Positions 39,826 to 52,132 of a stretch of DNA of 64,000 nt are shown here, one piece after another. This DNA is from an uncultured Bacteroidota bacterium (GTDB lineage: Bacteria > Bacteroidota > Bacteroidia > Flavobacteriales > Flavobacteriaceae): contig CACEKG010000004.1 in assembly GCA_902560065.1 (NCBI GenBank), forward strand, positions 1-64,000, written 5' to 3'. The notes below the pieces were generated by a model, which worked only from the letters and a program-made list of their open reading frames with translations, had not been told where the DNA came from and ran no database searches. Every line of letters begins with the position of its first letter. Position 1 is the first letter of the stretch. The position numbers and the translations under genes are program-made.

Positions 39826-40170
39826 TTATTTTTCTCTTATTTTAGCTTTTTTACCTGTAAGTTTTTTGAAATAGTAGATTTTAGATTGTCTAACTTTCCC
39901 TTTACTGTTGACTTCTATCTTTTGAATTGTAGGTAAATTTATAGGAAAAATTCTTTCTACTCCTATATTTCCAGACATTTTTCTGATTGTAAATGTTTTT
40001 GTTAAACCAGTCCCTTTAATTTTAATTATAACACCTTTAAAAAATTGTGTCCTGACTTTATCTCCTTCTCTAATATCATAAAAAACAGTTACAGTATAAC
40101 CAGAGGAAATTTGAGGGAAATCTTTTTTTTCAATAAATTGAGTTTCAACAAAATTTACTAAACTTTCCAT
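39826..40170 (-). CDS. rplS: 50S ribosomal protein L19
   Basis: L19 sits at the 30S-50S interface. The 114-residue protein starts MESLVNFVETQFIEKKDFPQ at 40170; the frame extends upstream to 40203 but the extra residues do not look like L19. Seen are GYTVTVFYDIREGDKVRTQFFKG and GVERIFPINLPTI. It has its own promoter, downstream of trmD. Confidence 0.96.
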   Translation of the reverse strand: MESLVNFVETQFIEKKDFPQISSGYTVTVFYDIREGDKVRTQFFKGVIIKIKGTGLTKTFTIRKMSGNIGVERIFPINLPTIQKIEVNSKGKVRQSKIYYFKKLTGKKAKIREK

Positions 40171-40225
40171 TTTTTGAGAAATTAAGTTTACATAGAATAA
40201 CATTCACGAATTTCGTCAGAGGTTA

Positions 40226-40239
40226 ATCCTATTTAGGAT
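40226..40239 (-). promoter_or_regulatory. Inverted repeat at the start of the rplS leader
   Basis: ATCCTATTTAGGAT (plus strand) is an inverted repeat that begins at the predicted rplS transcription start, in a leader of about 65 bases. It could stabilise the 5' end or be part of an autoregulatory leader. Confidence 0.35.
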
Positions 40240-40240
40240 G

Positions 40241-40273
40241 CAAAAATAAGATTAATTTTAAACTACGCAAAAA
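40241..40273 (-). promoter_or_regulatory. rplS promoter
   Basis: On the minus strand TTTTTG (40273-40268), a 19-base spacer and TATTTTTG (40248-40241) match the Bacteroidota -33/-7 promoter closely. GCATCC follows, as at the arg promoter. It lies in the 140-base gap between trmD and rplS. Confidence 0.7.
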
Positions 40274-40311
40274 TCAAAATTTCACATAATTATTTTTACT
40301 TAATATTCTAT

Positions 40312-40983
40312 TTAAAATAAATCAGGTCTTAATTTTTTTGTTCTATTAATTGAATTATTTTCTCGCCATTCTTCAATTAATGATTTATTACCTGATAATA
40401 ATTCATTAGGAACATTCCAGTTTTTATAATTCGAAGGTCTTGTGTATATTTCAGGAGCAAGTAATTTATCTTGAAAACTATCATTTAGAGCGGAAGATTC
40501 ATCACCTAAAACTCCAGGAATTAATCTTATTATAGAATCGCAAAATACCGCAGCGGCAAGTTCTCCTCCAGATAAAACAAAATCTCCAATAGAAATTTCT
40601 CTAGTTACTAAATGATCTCTAACTCTATGATCAACTCCTTTATAATGACCACAAAGAATAATAATATTTTTTTTAATTGAAAAATCGTTGGAGATTTTTT
40701 GATTTAACTTCTCTCCATCTGGAGTAAGATATATTATATCATCATATTTGCGTTTTTTTTTTAAACTAGAAATACATTTATCAATGGGTTCTATCATAAG
40801 AACCATTCCAGACCCACCACCAAAAGGATAATCGTCAACTTGTTTTTGTTTTTTTATACCATACTCTCTTAAGTCATGAAAGCTTATCGAAACAATTTTT
40901 GATTTTATCGCTTTTTTAAGGATTGATACACTAAATGGACTTTGTAAAATCTCTGGAAATAAAGTTATAATATCGATGTTCAC
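40312..40983 (-). CDS. trmD: tRNA (guanine-N1)-methyltransferase
   Basis: TrmD methylates G37 of tRNAs reading CNN codons, preventing frameshifts. The 223-residue SPOUT enzyme starts MNIDIITLFPEILQSPFSVS; the knot region has LCGHYKGVDHRVRD, EISIGDFVLSGGELAA and LAPEIYTRPSNYKNWNVP. 13 bases after the htrA end and before rplS, the partner it often has in operons. Confidence 0.97.
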   Translation of the reverse strand: MNIDIITLFPEILQSPFSVSILKKAIKSKIVSISFHDLREYGIKKQKQVDDYPFGGGSGMVLMIEPIDKCISSLKKKRKYDDIIYLTPDGEKLNQKISNDFSIKKNIIILCGHYKGVDHRVRDHLVTREISIGDFVLSGGELAAAVFCDSIIRLIPGVLGDESSALNDSFQDKLLAPEIYTRPSNYKNWNVPNELLSGNKSLIEEWRENNSINRTKKLRPDLF

Positions 40984-40996
40984 TTTAAATTAAATA

Positions 40997-42376
40997 TTAT
41001 CTAAAAAATAATCTTTCTTTTTCACCTTCAGGATTTATAAATAATATATTTTCTAAATCGTATGGACTAAATTTTTCTACATCAGAAACTTTATAAATTT
41101 TTTTGTTATTTATTTCTAAAATGATATGTCCTTCATTAATTCCATTTCTATATAACCTTTCATTTCCCATTCTGGAAATAATTAAACCTCCGTCAATATT
41201 AAATTCTTCTTTTTTATTTTTATTAAGCTCTCTTAATTCCATTCCATAAAAGTTTATTCTATTAATCTTTTTTAGAATAACCATAACATTTTTCTCTAAA
41301 TTATTTCTAATATATTTAATAGAAACTTTTTGTCCAGGTCTCTTAGTTGATAAATACCCAGATAGATCAGCAAATTTATTAATTTTTAAACCATCAATAC
41401 TTTTAATAATATCACCCGGTTTTAATCCAGAAATATCAGCACCAAATCCTTTTTCAATTTCATTAATATAAAAACCTTCAGTTTCAAATACACCAAATTT
41501 TTCAGCAACATCAGAATTAAGTGCTTGACCAATAACACCTAATAAACCTTTCTGAACATCTCCAAATTCGATTATATCTTCAAAAACTTTTCTAGCAACA
41601 TTACTTGGAACAGCAAAGGAATAACCAACAAACCCCCCTGTAACAGAACTTATAGCAGTATTAATTCCAATTAATTGTCCATTTGTGTTAACTAGGGCAC
41701 CTCCACTATTACCTTTATTTACTGCCGCATCAGTTTGAATATATGATTCATTTTTGTTGTCATATTTGTTTAAATCTCGAGATTTGGCACTTATAATGCC
41801 AGCAGTTACAGTTGAATTTAAATTAAAAGGATTTCCTACTGCTAATACCCATTCTCCGATTTTAGTGTTATCAGAATCGCCAAAAGAGATATAAGGCAGC
41901 ATTGAATCAGTATTAATTTTTAGTACAGCAATATCCGTTCCTGGATCTGTGCCAATTAAACTTGCTTTATATGATTTATTGTTATTAGTTGTAATTTCAA
42001 TTTCTGAATATCCGTCTATAACATGATTGTTTGTAATAATATATCCATCTGGAGATACTATAACTCCTGATCCAGTCCCAATCCTCTCAGGTATATCACT
42101 TTCTTCTTCATAAAAAAATCTATACCAAGAAGGAGTATTGCTTGAACTTCTTGAAGTATTTTTAACATGTACGACTGCATCAATTGTTTTTTCAGCAGCA
42201 ACAGTAAAGTCAGTTGATATTGAATTCTTATTTGAATATAAATAATTAACAGGTATTGAGTTGCTATAGTTTAAATCATTAAATTTAATTTCAGACTTAT
42301 CATAATAATTGTAAAAATAGATTGATATAAAACCTGATAAAACTCCTATTAATAGATATTTAAGAAATAATTTCAT
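40997..42376 (-). CDS. htrA: Periplasmic serine protease/chaperone of the HtrA (DegP) family
   Basis: A 459-residue protease for misfolded envelope proteins. An N-terminal hydrophobic segment (about residues 5-24) exports or anchors it. The trypsin-like domain has His118 (ITNNHVIDG), Asp148 (DPGTDIAVLK) and Ser224 (KGNSGGALVN), so the triad is complete. A first PDZ domain covers about 255-375 and a second, shorter one 385-459. A TATTTTTG box lies shortly upstream of the start on the minus strand. Divergent from dapF. Confidence 0.94.
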   Translation of the reverse strand: MKLFLKYLLIGVLSGFISIYFYNYYDKSEIKFNDLNYSNSIPVNYLYSNKNSISTDFTVAAEKTIDAVVHVKNTSRSSSNTPSWYRFFYEEESDIPERIGTGSGVIVSPDGYIITNNHVIDGYSEIEITTNNNKSYKASLIGTDPGTDIAVLKINTDSMLPYISFGDSDNTKIGEWVLAVGNPFNLNSTVTAGIISAKSRDLNKYDNKNESYIQTDAAVNKGNSGGALVNTNGQLIGINTAISSVTGGFVGYSFAVPSNVARKVFEDIIEFGDVQKGLLGVIGQALNSDVAEKFGVFETEGFYINEIEKGFGADISGLKPGDIIKSIDGLKINKFADLSGYLSTKRPGQKVSIKYIRNNLEKNVMVILKKINRINFYGMELRELNKNKKEEFNIDGGLIISRMGNERLYRNGINEGHIILEINNKKIYKVSDVEKFSPYDLENILFINPEGEKERLFFR

Positions 42377-42467
42377 TATTACATAATTTCCACAAAAATA
42401 TAAATTTCAATTTTTATAATTTTTATTTTAACTCGAATTTAACAACTATATTAATTTTCAATTTGAT

Positions 42468-42475
42468 TAAATTTG
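42468..42475 (+). promoter_or_regulatory. -7 element close to dapF start
   Basis: TAAATTTG matches TAnnTTTG and ends 7 bases before the dapF ATG, leaving a leader of only a few bases. No TTG at the -33 distance. Confidence 0.4.
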
Positions 42476-42482
42476 TTAACTA

Positions 42483-43268
42483 ATGGAATTAATTTTTGAT
42501 AAATATCATGGTTTGGGAAATGATTTTGTTATAATTGACGGAAGATCATTGAATTTTCAACAATTAAATCAAAATCAGATTAAAAAAATTTGTAATCGTA
42601 ATTTTGGTGTTGGAGCAGATGGTTTGATTTTAATTAAAGATCATTTAAAGTTAGATTTTGAAATGATATATTATAATTCTGATGGATTATTAAGCTCAAT
42701 GTGTGGAAATGGGGCTAGATGTTCAGTGGCTTTTGCTTATGAAAAAAATATATGTTCAAAAAAAATGCTTTTCATGGCATATGATGGAACTCACGAAGGT
42801 TTTATAGTGTCTGATAGTATAATTAAATTATCTTTTAACGAAATTTCAATTGTGAAAGAAAATGAGCATGGTATATTAATAAATAGTGGATCTCCACATT
42901 TATTAATTTTTGAGAAAAATATTGAAAATTTAAATGTTAGAGAACTAGGATCATCAATAAGGTATTCAAAAAACTTTCTTAAAGAAGGTGTTAATGTTAA
43001 TTTTATTGAACATATAAATAAAAATAGTTTCAAATTAAGAACTTATGAAAGAGGAGTAGAGAATGAGACTTTATCTTGTGGTTCAGGAGCAGTTGCGGCT
43101 GCAATTTCAGCTCATTATAAAGGATTAGTTAAAAATTATTCTGAGATTTTAATTCAAACTTTAGGTGGATCACTTAAAATTGATTTTAAAAATGATAAAG
43201 AAAAATATTTTAATATATATCTCTCTGGTAAAGCTCAAAAAGTTTTTTCAGGAATAATATCAATATAA
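42483..43268 (+). CDS. dapF: Diaminopimelate epimerase
   Basis: DapF interconverts LL- and meso-diaminopimelate for lysine and peptidoglycan. The 261-residue protein has both catalytic cysteines, Cys74 in MCGNGARC and Cys199 in LSCGSGAVA, and the N-terminal FDKYHGLGNDFVIID. Starts the cluster dapF-GNAT-mltG; 1 base separates it from the GNAT gene. dapA lies elsewhere in the window. Confidence 0.96.
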   Translation: MELIFDKYHGLGNDFVIIDGRSLNFQQLNQNQIKKICNRNFGVGADGLILIKDHLKLDFEMIYYNSDGLLSSMCGNGARCSVAFAYEKNICSKKMLFMAYDGTHEGFIVSDSIIKLSFNEISIVKENEHGILINSGSPHLLIFEKNIENLNVRELGSSIRYSKNFLKEGVNVNFIEHINKNSFKLRTYERGVENETLSCGSGAVAAAISAHYKGLVKNYSEILIQTLGGSLKIDFKNDKEKYFNIYLSGKAQKVFSGIISI

Positions 43269-43269
43269 G

Positions 43270-43776
43270 ATGGATGGTGTAAAACTTAGAGCATTAGAAC
43301 CTGAAGATATAGATGTCTTATATTCTATTGAAAATAATAAAGAATTATGGAAATATTCAAATAGAAATGAACCCTATTCAAAGTATACATTAAAAAAATA
43401 CATTGAAATCCAAAATCAAGAAATTTCTGAATCAAAACAAAAACGATTTGTTTTATCTAATAATGATAAAATTGTTTTTGGATTTATAGATTTATTTGAT
43501 TTTGAAACTTTTCATAGAAGAGCTGGTATAGGATTAGTTATTTTGTCTAACTACAGAAATAAAGGTTTTGGATTAAAAGGTTTGGAGTTAATAGAATATC
43601 ATTCAAAATTATATTATAATTTACATTTACTCTATGCAAATGTTGCATATGAAAATAAGGAGAGTAATCTTCTGTTCAAGAAAATGAAATATGATTTAGT
43701 TGGGGTTAAAAAAAAGTGGAATTATTATGATAATTCATTTCATGATGAATGTTTATATCAAAAAATTTTAGATTGA
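43270..43776 (+). CDS. GNAT-family N-acetyltransferase (RimJ/RimL-like)
   Basis: A 168-residue GNAT protein with an acetyl-CoA loop around YRNKGFGLKGLELIEYH (about residues 95-111) and the RimL-like N-terminal pattern LRALEPEDIDVLYSIENN. Targets of such enzymes include ribosomal protein termini, polyamines and antibiotics; nothing here decides. Wedged between dapF and mltG, overlapping the latter. Confidence 0.82.
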   Translation: MDGVKLRALEPEDIDVLYSIENNKELWKYSNRNEPYSKYTLKKYIEIQNQEISESKQKRFVLSNNDKIVFGFIDLFDFETFHRRAGIGLVILSNYRNKGFGLKGLELIEYHSKLYYNLHLLYANVAYENKESNLLFKKMKYDLVGVKKKWNYYDNSFHDECLYQKILD

Positions 43777-44807
43777 AAAAAAGATCATATTTTATAATTT
43801 TAATTTCACTAATAGTCATAGTTTACTTTATAAATAGTTTCTTAATATACTTTAGTAATAATACAGATTTTAACTTTAAAGAAATTACCTTTTATATTGA
43901 TAATGATGACAACATAGATTCTTTAGCTATTAAACTGCAGCCTTATTTAAAGTCTACAAACAATTTTATTAAAGTTGCAAAAAAAAAGGGGTATATTAAT
44001 AATATTAAGTCTGGTAAATATTTAATTAAAAAGGGAAGTAGCAACAATGATATTATAAATAATTTAAGAATTAATAGATTAACGGTTAAAGTTGTTTTTA
44101 ATAACCAAGAAAGGTTAGAAGATTTAGCTTCAAGAGTTTCAAAACAAATTATGACTGACAGCATATCTCTAATTAAAAGTTTTTTAGATTCTGACTTTTT
44201 AAATAAAAAGGGTTTTGATTCGCTAAACGCATTGTCAATGTATATTCCTAATACATATGATTTTTATTGGGATGTTAGTCCTGAAAAATTTAGAGATAGA
44301 ATGTGGAATGAATATAATTCTTTCTGGACTAAAGATCTAAAAATCAAAGCAAAAAAAAATAATTTATCTAAAATAGAAGTTTACATCCTTGCATCAATTG
44401 TTCAAAAGGAATCTTCAAAGGAAATAGAAAAAAGTAAAATTGCTTCTGTATATCTTAATAGAATTAAAAGAAATATGAAGTTACAGGCAGATCCTACTGT
44501 AATTTATGCAATGAAAAAAGAAAGTAATAATTTTAAAAAAATAATAAAAAGAGTTTTGTATAAGGATTTAAAAATTAAATCAATACATAATACATATTAT
44601 AATAAAGGTCTTCCTCCATCTCCAATTTGTATGCCTGATGTATCCACTATTAAAGCAGTACTTAATCCTGAAAATCATAATTATTTATATTTTGTTGTAG
44701 ATCCTCAAAAACCAGGTTTTCATTTATTTTCAAAAGACCTTGTTCAACATAATAAGAATAAAAAAAAATATACTAACTGGCTAAATAAGAAAAAGATATT
44801 TCGTTAA
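43773..44807 (+). CDS. mltG: Endolytic transglycosylase MltG
   Basis: MltG is an inner-membrane lytic transglycosylase that ends glycan strands during peptidoglycan synthesis. A transmembrane helix (FIILISLIVIVYFINSFLIYF) follows the start; the YceG domain has ILASIVQKESS with its catalytic glutamate, VYLNRIKRNMKLQADPTVIYAM and NTYYNKGLPPSPICMPDVSTIKAVLNP. The TTG at 43773 overlaps the GNAT stop as TTGA; an ATG at 43749 is the alternative start and adds 8 residues. About 344 residues. Overlaps the rsmI-like gene tail to tail by 4 bases. Confidence 0.92.
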   Translation: MKKRSYFIILISLIVIVYFINSFLIYFSNNTDFNFKEITFYIDNDDNIDSLAIKLQPYLKSTNNFIKVAKKKGYINNIKSGKYLIKKGSSNNDIINNLRINRLTVKVVFNNQERLEDLASRVSKQIMTDSISLIKSFLDSDFLNKKGFDSLNALSMYIPNTYDFYWDVSPEKFRDRMWNEYNSFWTKDLKIKAKKNNLSKIEVYILASIVQKESSKEIEKSKIASVYLNRIKRNMKLQADPTVIYAMKKESNNFKKIIKRVLYKDLKIKSIHNTYYNKGLPPSPICMPDVSTIKAVLNPENHNYLYFVVDPQKPGFHLFSKDLVQHNKNKKKYTNWLNKKKIFR

Positions 44808-45517
44808 TTATATATTGATTCAATAATAAATGTTGTTGGCTTTTTATCTAATTCAATTTTTATATTTTTCCATTCAAAAATTCTCATTGTATTTATATAT
44901 TCTTTTTTTGAATTTAAATTAGAGGCTATGCAGAGCTTAGTGTATGGCTTTAAGTGTTTAATTAAATCATTAAATAATTGATTATTTCTGTATGGGGTTT
45001 CAATAAATATTTGGCTTTGTGATAATAAATTAGAATTTTTTTCAATTTTTTTAACTTTTAAAATTCTTTCTTTTTTGTTTATTGGTAAATATCCATTGAA
45101 ACAAAAATTTTGACCATTCATACCAGAGCTCATTAAAGCTAAAAAAATTGATGATGGACCAGGAATTGGTTTAACTATTAATTTATTAGCATGTGCCAAA
45201 CTTATTATTTCTGATCCTGGATCAGCAATAGCTGGACATCCTGCATCAGACATTAAAATCATTGAATGTCCCTCCATACAAGGTTTAAGATAATTAGTAT
45301 TGGATTCGTAATTATTTTTATTTATAATAAAAAAAATTAAGTCATCTTGATTTTTTTTTGGGTATATTTTTTTAATAAAAGATCTAGCTGATTTTTCATT
45401 CTCAACAATATAATAATCGATTTTTTTTATAATTTCTTTTGTGAATGGAGGGATTTGATTCAAGGATGATTCTTCACCAATCATAGTCGGAATAAGATAT
45501 AGTTTTCCAGTTTTCAA
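44804..45517 (-). CDS. SAM-dependent methyltransferase, RsmI-like (tetrapyrrole methylase family)
   Basis: A 237-residue member of the RsmI group, which 2'-O-methylates C1402 of 16S rRNA. The N-terminus MKTGKLYLIPTMIGEESSL departs from canonical RsmI (usually GTLYVVATPIGN), but SDAGCPAIADPG and PIPGPSSIFLALMSSG are clear. It is the Bacteroidota variant and may have a different target. Downstream of dnaA by 6 bases; a phosphatase gene sometimes found between them is absent. Confidence 0.8.
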   Translation of the reverse strand: MKTGKLYLIPTMIGEESSLNQIPPFTKEIIKKIDYYIVENEKSARSFIKKIYPKKNQDDLIFFIINKNNYESNTNYLKPCMEGHSMILMSDAGCPAIADPGSEIISLAHANKLIVKPIPGPSSIFLALMSSGMNGQNFCFNGYLPINKKERILKVKKIEKNSNLLSQSQIFIETPYRNNQLFNDLIKHLKPYTKLCIASNLNSKKEYINTMRIFEWKNIKIELDKKPTTFIIESIYN

Positions 45518-45523
45518 TTAAGT

Positions 45524-46951
45524 TTAGAGTGTAAGTTTTTGACTCAAATCTTCAACATATTTTCTAAACTGCTTATCGGTAAAACTCAGATTATCAACAG
45601 TCTTACAGGCATGAAGCACTGTTGCATGATCCCTTTTTCCAATTTGATTTCCAATGCTAGCTAAAGAAGCCTTTGTATATTTTTTAGCAAAATACATCGC
45701 AAGTTGTCTTGCTTGAACAATATGTCTTCTTCTGGTCTTTGATTGCAATGTTGGTATATCCATTTGAAAATAGTCGGAAACCACTTTTTGTATATAATCA
45801 ATGGAAACTTCTCTTTTGGTATTTTTTACAAATTTTTGAACAATATCTCTAGCCAGATCAATTGTAATTTCAGCTTTATTGAATGATGATTGGGCAATTA
45901 GAGAAATTATTGCTCCTTCTAATTCTCTGACATTTGTTTTTATATTTTTAGCTACATATTCAATAATATCTTGATTAATTTCTACTCCATCCCGATATAA
46001 TTTATTTTTTAATATTGATATTCTTGTTTCAAAATCTGGTAATTGCAGTTCAGCTGAAAGGCCCCATTTAAATCTTGACAATAAACGTTGTTCAATATCT
46101 TGCATATCAACAGGAGCTTTATCAGATGTCAATATAACTTGTTTGCCATTTTGATGAAGTTGATTGAAGATGTGAAAAAACACATCTTGAGTTCCGCTTT
46201 TACCAGAAAGAAATTGAACATCATCAATTATAAGAACTTCTAAAATTTGATAAAAATGTATGAAATCATTTCGAGTGTTTTTTTTAACTGATTCTACATA
46301 CTGTTGAGTAAACTTTTCTGCCGAAATATATAATACAGTCTTATCTGGATATTTTTCTTTTATTTCAACTCCTATTGCATGAGCAAGATGAGTTTTACCA
46401 AGACCTACTCCTCCAAAAATTAATAATGGATTGAAAGATGTTCCGCCTGGCTTATTTGAAACAGCCATTGCAGCAGATCTTGCTAATCTATTGGAATCCC
46501 CTTCTAGAAAGTTTTCAAAATTATAATTTGGATTTAATTGAGATTCAATTTGTAAATTTTTGATTCCAGGAATTATAAAGGGATTTTTTAATTCATTTGA
46601 ACTTGAGTATACAGGTGCATTTACCTCTTGAGCCTGAATATTTGATTTATTATTACTCGGAATTTTTTCTGTAAAAGGAGATTTACTACCATAAGTGTTT
46701 TCCATTTTTATAACATAAACTAGTTTAGCTTCATTTCCTAGTTCTTTATTAAGGGCAGTTTTTAAGATTTTTAAATAATGCTCTTCTAACCATTCATAGA
46801 AAAATTTACTTGGAACTTGAATTGTTAATGAATTGTCTTCTAATTTAATTGGTTTAATGGGTTTAAACCAAGTTTTATATGCTTGAGTTTGAATGTTATC
46901 TTTAATAAAGATTAAACAATTATTCCAAACAGAATTAGCATCTAAATTCAT
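45524..46951 (-). CDS. dnaA: Chromosomal replication initiator DnaA
   Basis: A 475-residue AAA+ protein that opens the origin. Domain I is residues 1-85; Walker A GGVGLGKTHLAHAIG is near 180, Walker B LIIDDVQFL near 237, and the DNA-binding domain IV has the GKRDHATVLHACKTV signature near the C-terminus. Complete. The 185-base gap upstream does not show clear DnaA boxes, so the origin is probably elsewhere. Confidence 0.98.
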   Translation of the reverse strand: MNLDANSVWNNCLIFIKDNIQTQAYKTWFKPIKPIKLEDNSLTIQVPSKFFYEWLEEHYLKILKTALNKELGNEAKLVYVIKMENTYGSKSPFTEKIPSNNKSNIQAQEVNAPVYSSSNELKNPFIIPGIKNLQIESQLNPNYNFENFLEGDSNRLARSAAMAVSNKPGGTSFNPLLIFGGVGLGKTHLAHAIGVEIKEKYPDKTVLYISAEKFTQQYVESVKKNTRNDFIHFYQILEVLIIDDVQFLSGKSGTQDVFFHIFNQLHQNGKQVILTSDKAPVDMQDIEQRLLSRFKWGLSAELQLPDFETRISILKNKLYRDGVEINQDIIEYVAKNIKTNVRELEGAIISLIAQSSFNKAEITIDLARDIVQKFVKNTKREVSIDYIQKVVSDYFQMDIPTLQSKTRRRHIVQARQLAMYFAKKYTKASLASIGNQIGKRDHATVLHACKTVDNLSFTDKQFRKYVEDLSQKLTL

Positions 46952-47136
46952 TTAAATGAAACTGGTTTATGTGTTATTTAAATAGTGTTTTTTATTTAAG
47001 ATCATTGAATTACAAATATTAAAAAAAAAATGTAAAAAAAATTTTTTTTTTGTATTGATTTTTAACTTTTTTTTTTTGATATTCTCAAACACTAAATTTG
47101 TAGGAATAATTTAGTTTTCTTACTTTAATATAAATT
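46952..47136. other. dnaA-thioesterase intergenic region with long A/T tracts
   Basis: This 185-base divergent spacer holds a homopolymer-rich core (about 47020-47077: runs of nine or more A then T) and TAAATTTG at 47093-47100, a good -7 element for the plus-strand thioesterase. I found no TTATCCACA-type DnaA box and no other gene. Confidence 0.6.
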
Positions 47137-47532
47137 ATGGAATATATAACAAAACCAATTTTAATTAGATATTACGAAACAGATCAAATGGGGTTTGTTC
47201 ATCATTCAAATTATCTAAGATACTTTGAACTTGCTAGAATTGAATGGATTTCGACTTTAGGATTTTCTTATCAAAAAATGGAAGAGAGAGGATATTTAAT
47301 GCCAGTAATTAATGCTAATATAGAATTTAAAAGACCCTTAACTTTTGGTAATAGCTTCAGAGTTAAAATTCAATCTAAGGAAATTCCTAAGGTGAAATTT
47401 GAATTAATATATGAGATCGTTTTAGATAAAGATATAATTATTGCAAGAGGATCAACTACTTTGGCTTTTTTGTCTTCTCATAATTTAAAACCAGTTAGAT
47501 GTCCAAAATTTTTTTCAGATTTATTTAGGTAG
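47137..47532 (+). CDS. Acyl-CoA thioesterase, YbgC/4HBT type
   Basis: A 131-residue hotdog thioesterase. RYYETDQMGFVHHSNYLRYFELARIEW (first residues about 10-36) holds the catalytic Asp and the Y-x-x-H-N-type pattern of 4-hydroxybenzoyl-CoA thioesterases. Substrate unknown; YbgC proteins are often linked to phospholipid or Tol-Pal functions, but no tol gene is near. It overlaps ribD tail to tail by 8 bases. Confidence 0.87.
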   Translation: MEYITKPILIRYYETDQMGFVHHSNYLRYFELARIEWISTLGFSYQKMEERGYLMPVINANIEFKRPLTFGNSFRVKIQSKEIPKVKFELIYEIVLDKDIIIARGSTTLAFLSSHNLKPVRCPKFFSDLFR

Positions 47533-48559
47533 GATAGTAAATACTTAATATGTCATTTCCTATTTTTTCAGAATAAGTTTCGTTAATTTTTAATAAAGGT
47601 TCTTTTATTCCGTTAGTTATTTTTTTTTGTCCAGTAAAAACTATTGCCTTATCCCATAAATTTTCGTCGATGAAATATTGAATTGTTTTACTTCCTCCTT
47701 CAACCAATAAAGATTGAATATTTTCTTTATATAAAATTTTTAAAACATTTGATGTTTTTTTAAAATTACATTTAATCCATTTTTTATTTTTTATAATAAA
47801 ACTTTTATGAGAATTAATTATTGTTAGAGGGTATTTGTCTTTCAAAATTTTTAAATTATCATAAAGTCTAAGATTAGGGTCAAGAACATATCTATTGGGA
47901 TGCTTTCCATTCCATTTTCTTAATGTTAAACTAGGATCGTCATCTAATATAGTATTTACACCAACCAAAATACCATCTTCTGTACTTCTGTATTTATGTG
48001 CAATTTTAATAGACCAGGGGTTAGATATCCAAAATATTTTATTTGTTTTTTTTGTTTTATTAGATGGAGCAATAAAACCATCTTTTGTTCTAGCCCATTT
48101 TAAAATAACATAGGGTCTTTTTTTTTGATGGAATGTAAAAAAACGTTTATTTAAATTTATACAATCTTTTTTTAAAACATTAATTTTAATTTGACAGCCA
48201 TTTTTTTTTAACTTCTCAATACCTTTTCCATTAACTTTGTTATTTGGATCTTTTACGCCTATAACTAATTTGGGTATTTTATGTTTAATTATAAGATCTG
48301 TACATGGAGGAGTTTTACCTTGATGATTACATGGTTCTAAATTTACATATAAAGTACTTTTAGTTAAAATAGAAATGTTATTTACACTATTTATTGCATT
48401 AACTTCTGCATGGGATTCTCCATAACTTTGATGCCAACCTTCTCCAACAATTTTATTATCATATACTATAACACATCCAACTAAAGGATTTGGAGAAGTA
48501 TACCCAATTCCCTTCTTTGCAAGGAATAAACATCTTTTCATGTAAAATTCATCTGTCAT
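47525..48559 (-). CDS. ribD: Bifunctional riboflavin deaminase/reductase
   Basis: RibD performs the second and third steps of riboflavin synthesis. The 344-residue protein has the zinc deaminase domain first (GESHAEVNAI and NLEPCNHQGKTPPCTD) and the reductase domain after about residue 145 (KRPYVILKWARTKDGF, STEDGILVGVNTILDDDPSL, LLVEGGSKTIQ). Both domains complete. Divergent from prmC. Confidence 0.95.
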   Translation of the reverse strand: MTDEFYMKRCLFLAKKGIGYTSPNPLVGCVIVYDNKIVGEGWHQSYGESHAEVNAINSVNNISILTKSTLYVNLEPCNHQGKTPPCTDLIIKHKIPKLVIGVKDPNNKVNGKGIEKLKKNGCQIKINVLKKDCINLNKRFFTFHQKKRPYVILKWARTKDGFIAPSNKTKKTNKIFWISNPWSIKIAHKYRSTEDGILVGVNTILDDDPSLTLRKWNGKHPNRYVLDPNLRLYDNLKILKDKYPLTIINSHKSFIIKNKKWIKCNFKKTSNVLKILYKENIQSLLVEGGSKTIQYFIDENLWDKAIVFTGQKKITNGIKEPLLKINETYSEKIGNDILSIYYPT

Positions 48560-48647
48560 TTTGATTTAATAAAAATTAGAATACATAATGTTTCGTAAAT
48601 TTAATTATTAATTTAAATTGTAAAGTATTATTAATTACTATAACCTA

Positions 48648-48655
48648 TAAATTTG
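48648..48655 (+). promoter_or_regulatory. -7 element immediately upstream of prmC
   Basis: TAAATTTG matches TAnnTTTG and ends 3 bases before the GTG start of prmC, implying a leaderless mRNA. No TTG at the -33 distance. Confidence 0.45.
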
Positions 48656-48658
48656 CCC

Positions 48659-51518
<2,860 letters not shown>

Positions 51519-51520
51519 AA

Positions 51521-51536
51521 TGTTATATTTATAACA
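51521..51536 (+). repeat. Short inverted repeat after ligA
   Basis: TGTTATATTTATAACA, a 7-bp inverted repeat 2 bases after the ligA stop, may form a weak hairpin that stabilises the 3' end; no T run directly follows. Confidence 0.3.
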
Positions 51537-51613
51537 CATTTATTATAAAATATATAGTTGTTTCAATTTTTATGTTTTTATAGTTTGTTAAAATAATTTT
51601 AAATTTAATTGTA

Positions 51614-52132
51614 ATGATTAAAAGAATTAAATTTCTTTTTTTGAGCTTAAGACTAAGTAAAGAACTTAAAAATAGCAACAAAAAAATAAAAATCATTCCA
51701 AAAAAAAAATTGTCCGTAGGTCTAATAATAGATTCAAAATTTGATTTAAATGATTCCTTTATCGAAAAGCTAGCGATGAACTTAGAATTATCTAAAGATA
51801 GATTTCATATTATGGTTTTCAATAAAAATAACTTCAAAAATTTCAAGACTAATTATATTTCAATTGATGATGTTGGGTTGTTTGGCAAATTGCCCTTAAG
51901 TATCAATAAATTTTTAAATAAAAGATTTGACTTGTTATTCAATTTACATTATAGGAATTCATTATTATCTCTATTGTCTTTTCGAAGTAAAGCTAATTTT
52001 AGAATTGGTTTAATTCAAGCAGATAAAAGACTAAATAATTTAATCATAAACTTAAACCCAGAAAATCCAGCATTTATTGCTGAATCAGTTAAGTATTTAA
52101 ATATAATATTTAAAAAAAATAATGGAAATTAA
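51614..52132 (+). CDS. DUF6913-type protein of unknown function
   Basis: A 172-residue basic protein (MIKRIKFLFLSLRLSKELKN at the start) with the pattern SVGLIIDSKFDLNDSFIEKLA and a later FDLLFNLHYRNSLLSLL. From memory it matches DUF6913, a family found just upstream of dapA in Flavobacteriia. No signal peptide or obvious catalytic motif. Overlaps dapA by 11 bases. Confidence 0.75.
   Translation: MIKRIKFLFLSLRLSKELKNSNKKIKIIPKKKLSVGLIIDSKFDLNDSFIEKLAMNLELSKDRFHIMVFNKNNFKNFKTNYISIDDVGLFGKLPLSINKFLNKRFDLLFNLHYRNSLLSLLSFRSKANFRIGLIQADKRLNNLIINLNPENPAFIAESVKYLNIIFKKNNGN

Noticed and set aside
46952-47136. Replication origin next to dnaA
   Set aside because: No DnaA-box cluster is visible and the A/T tracts alone are not evidence of an origin.
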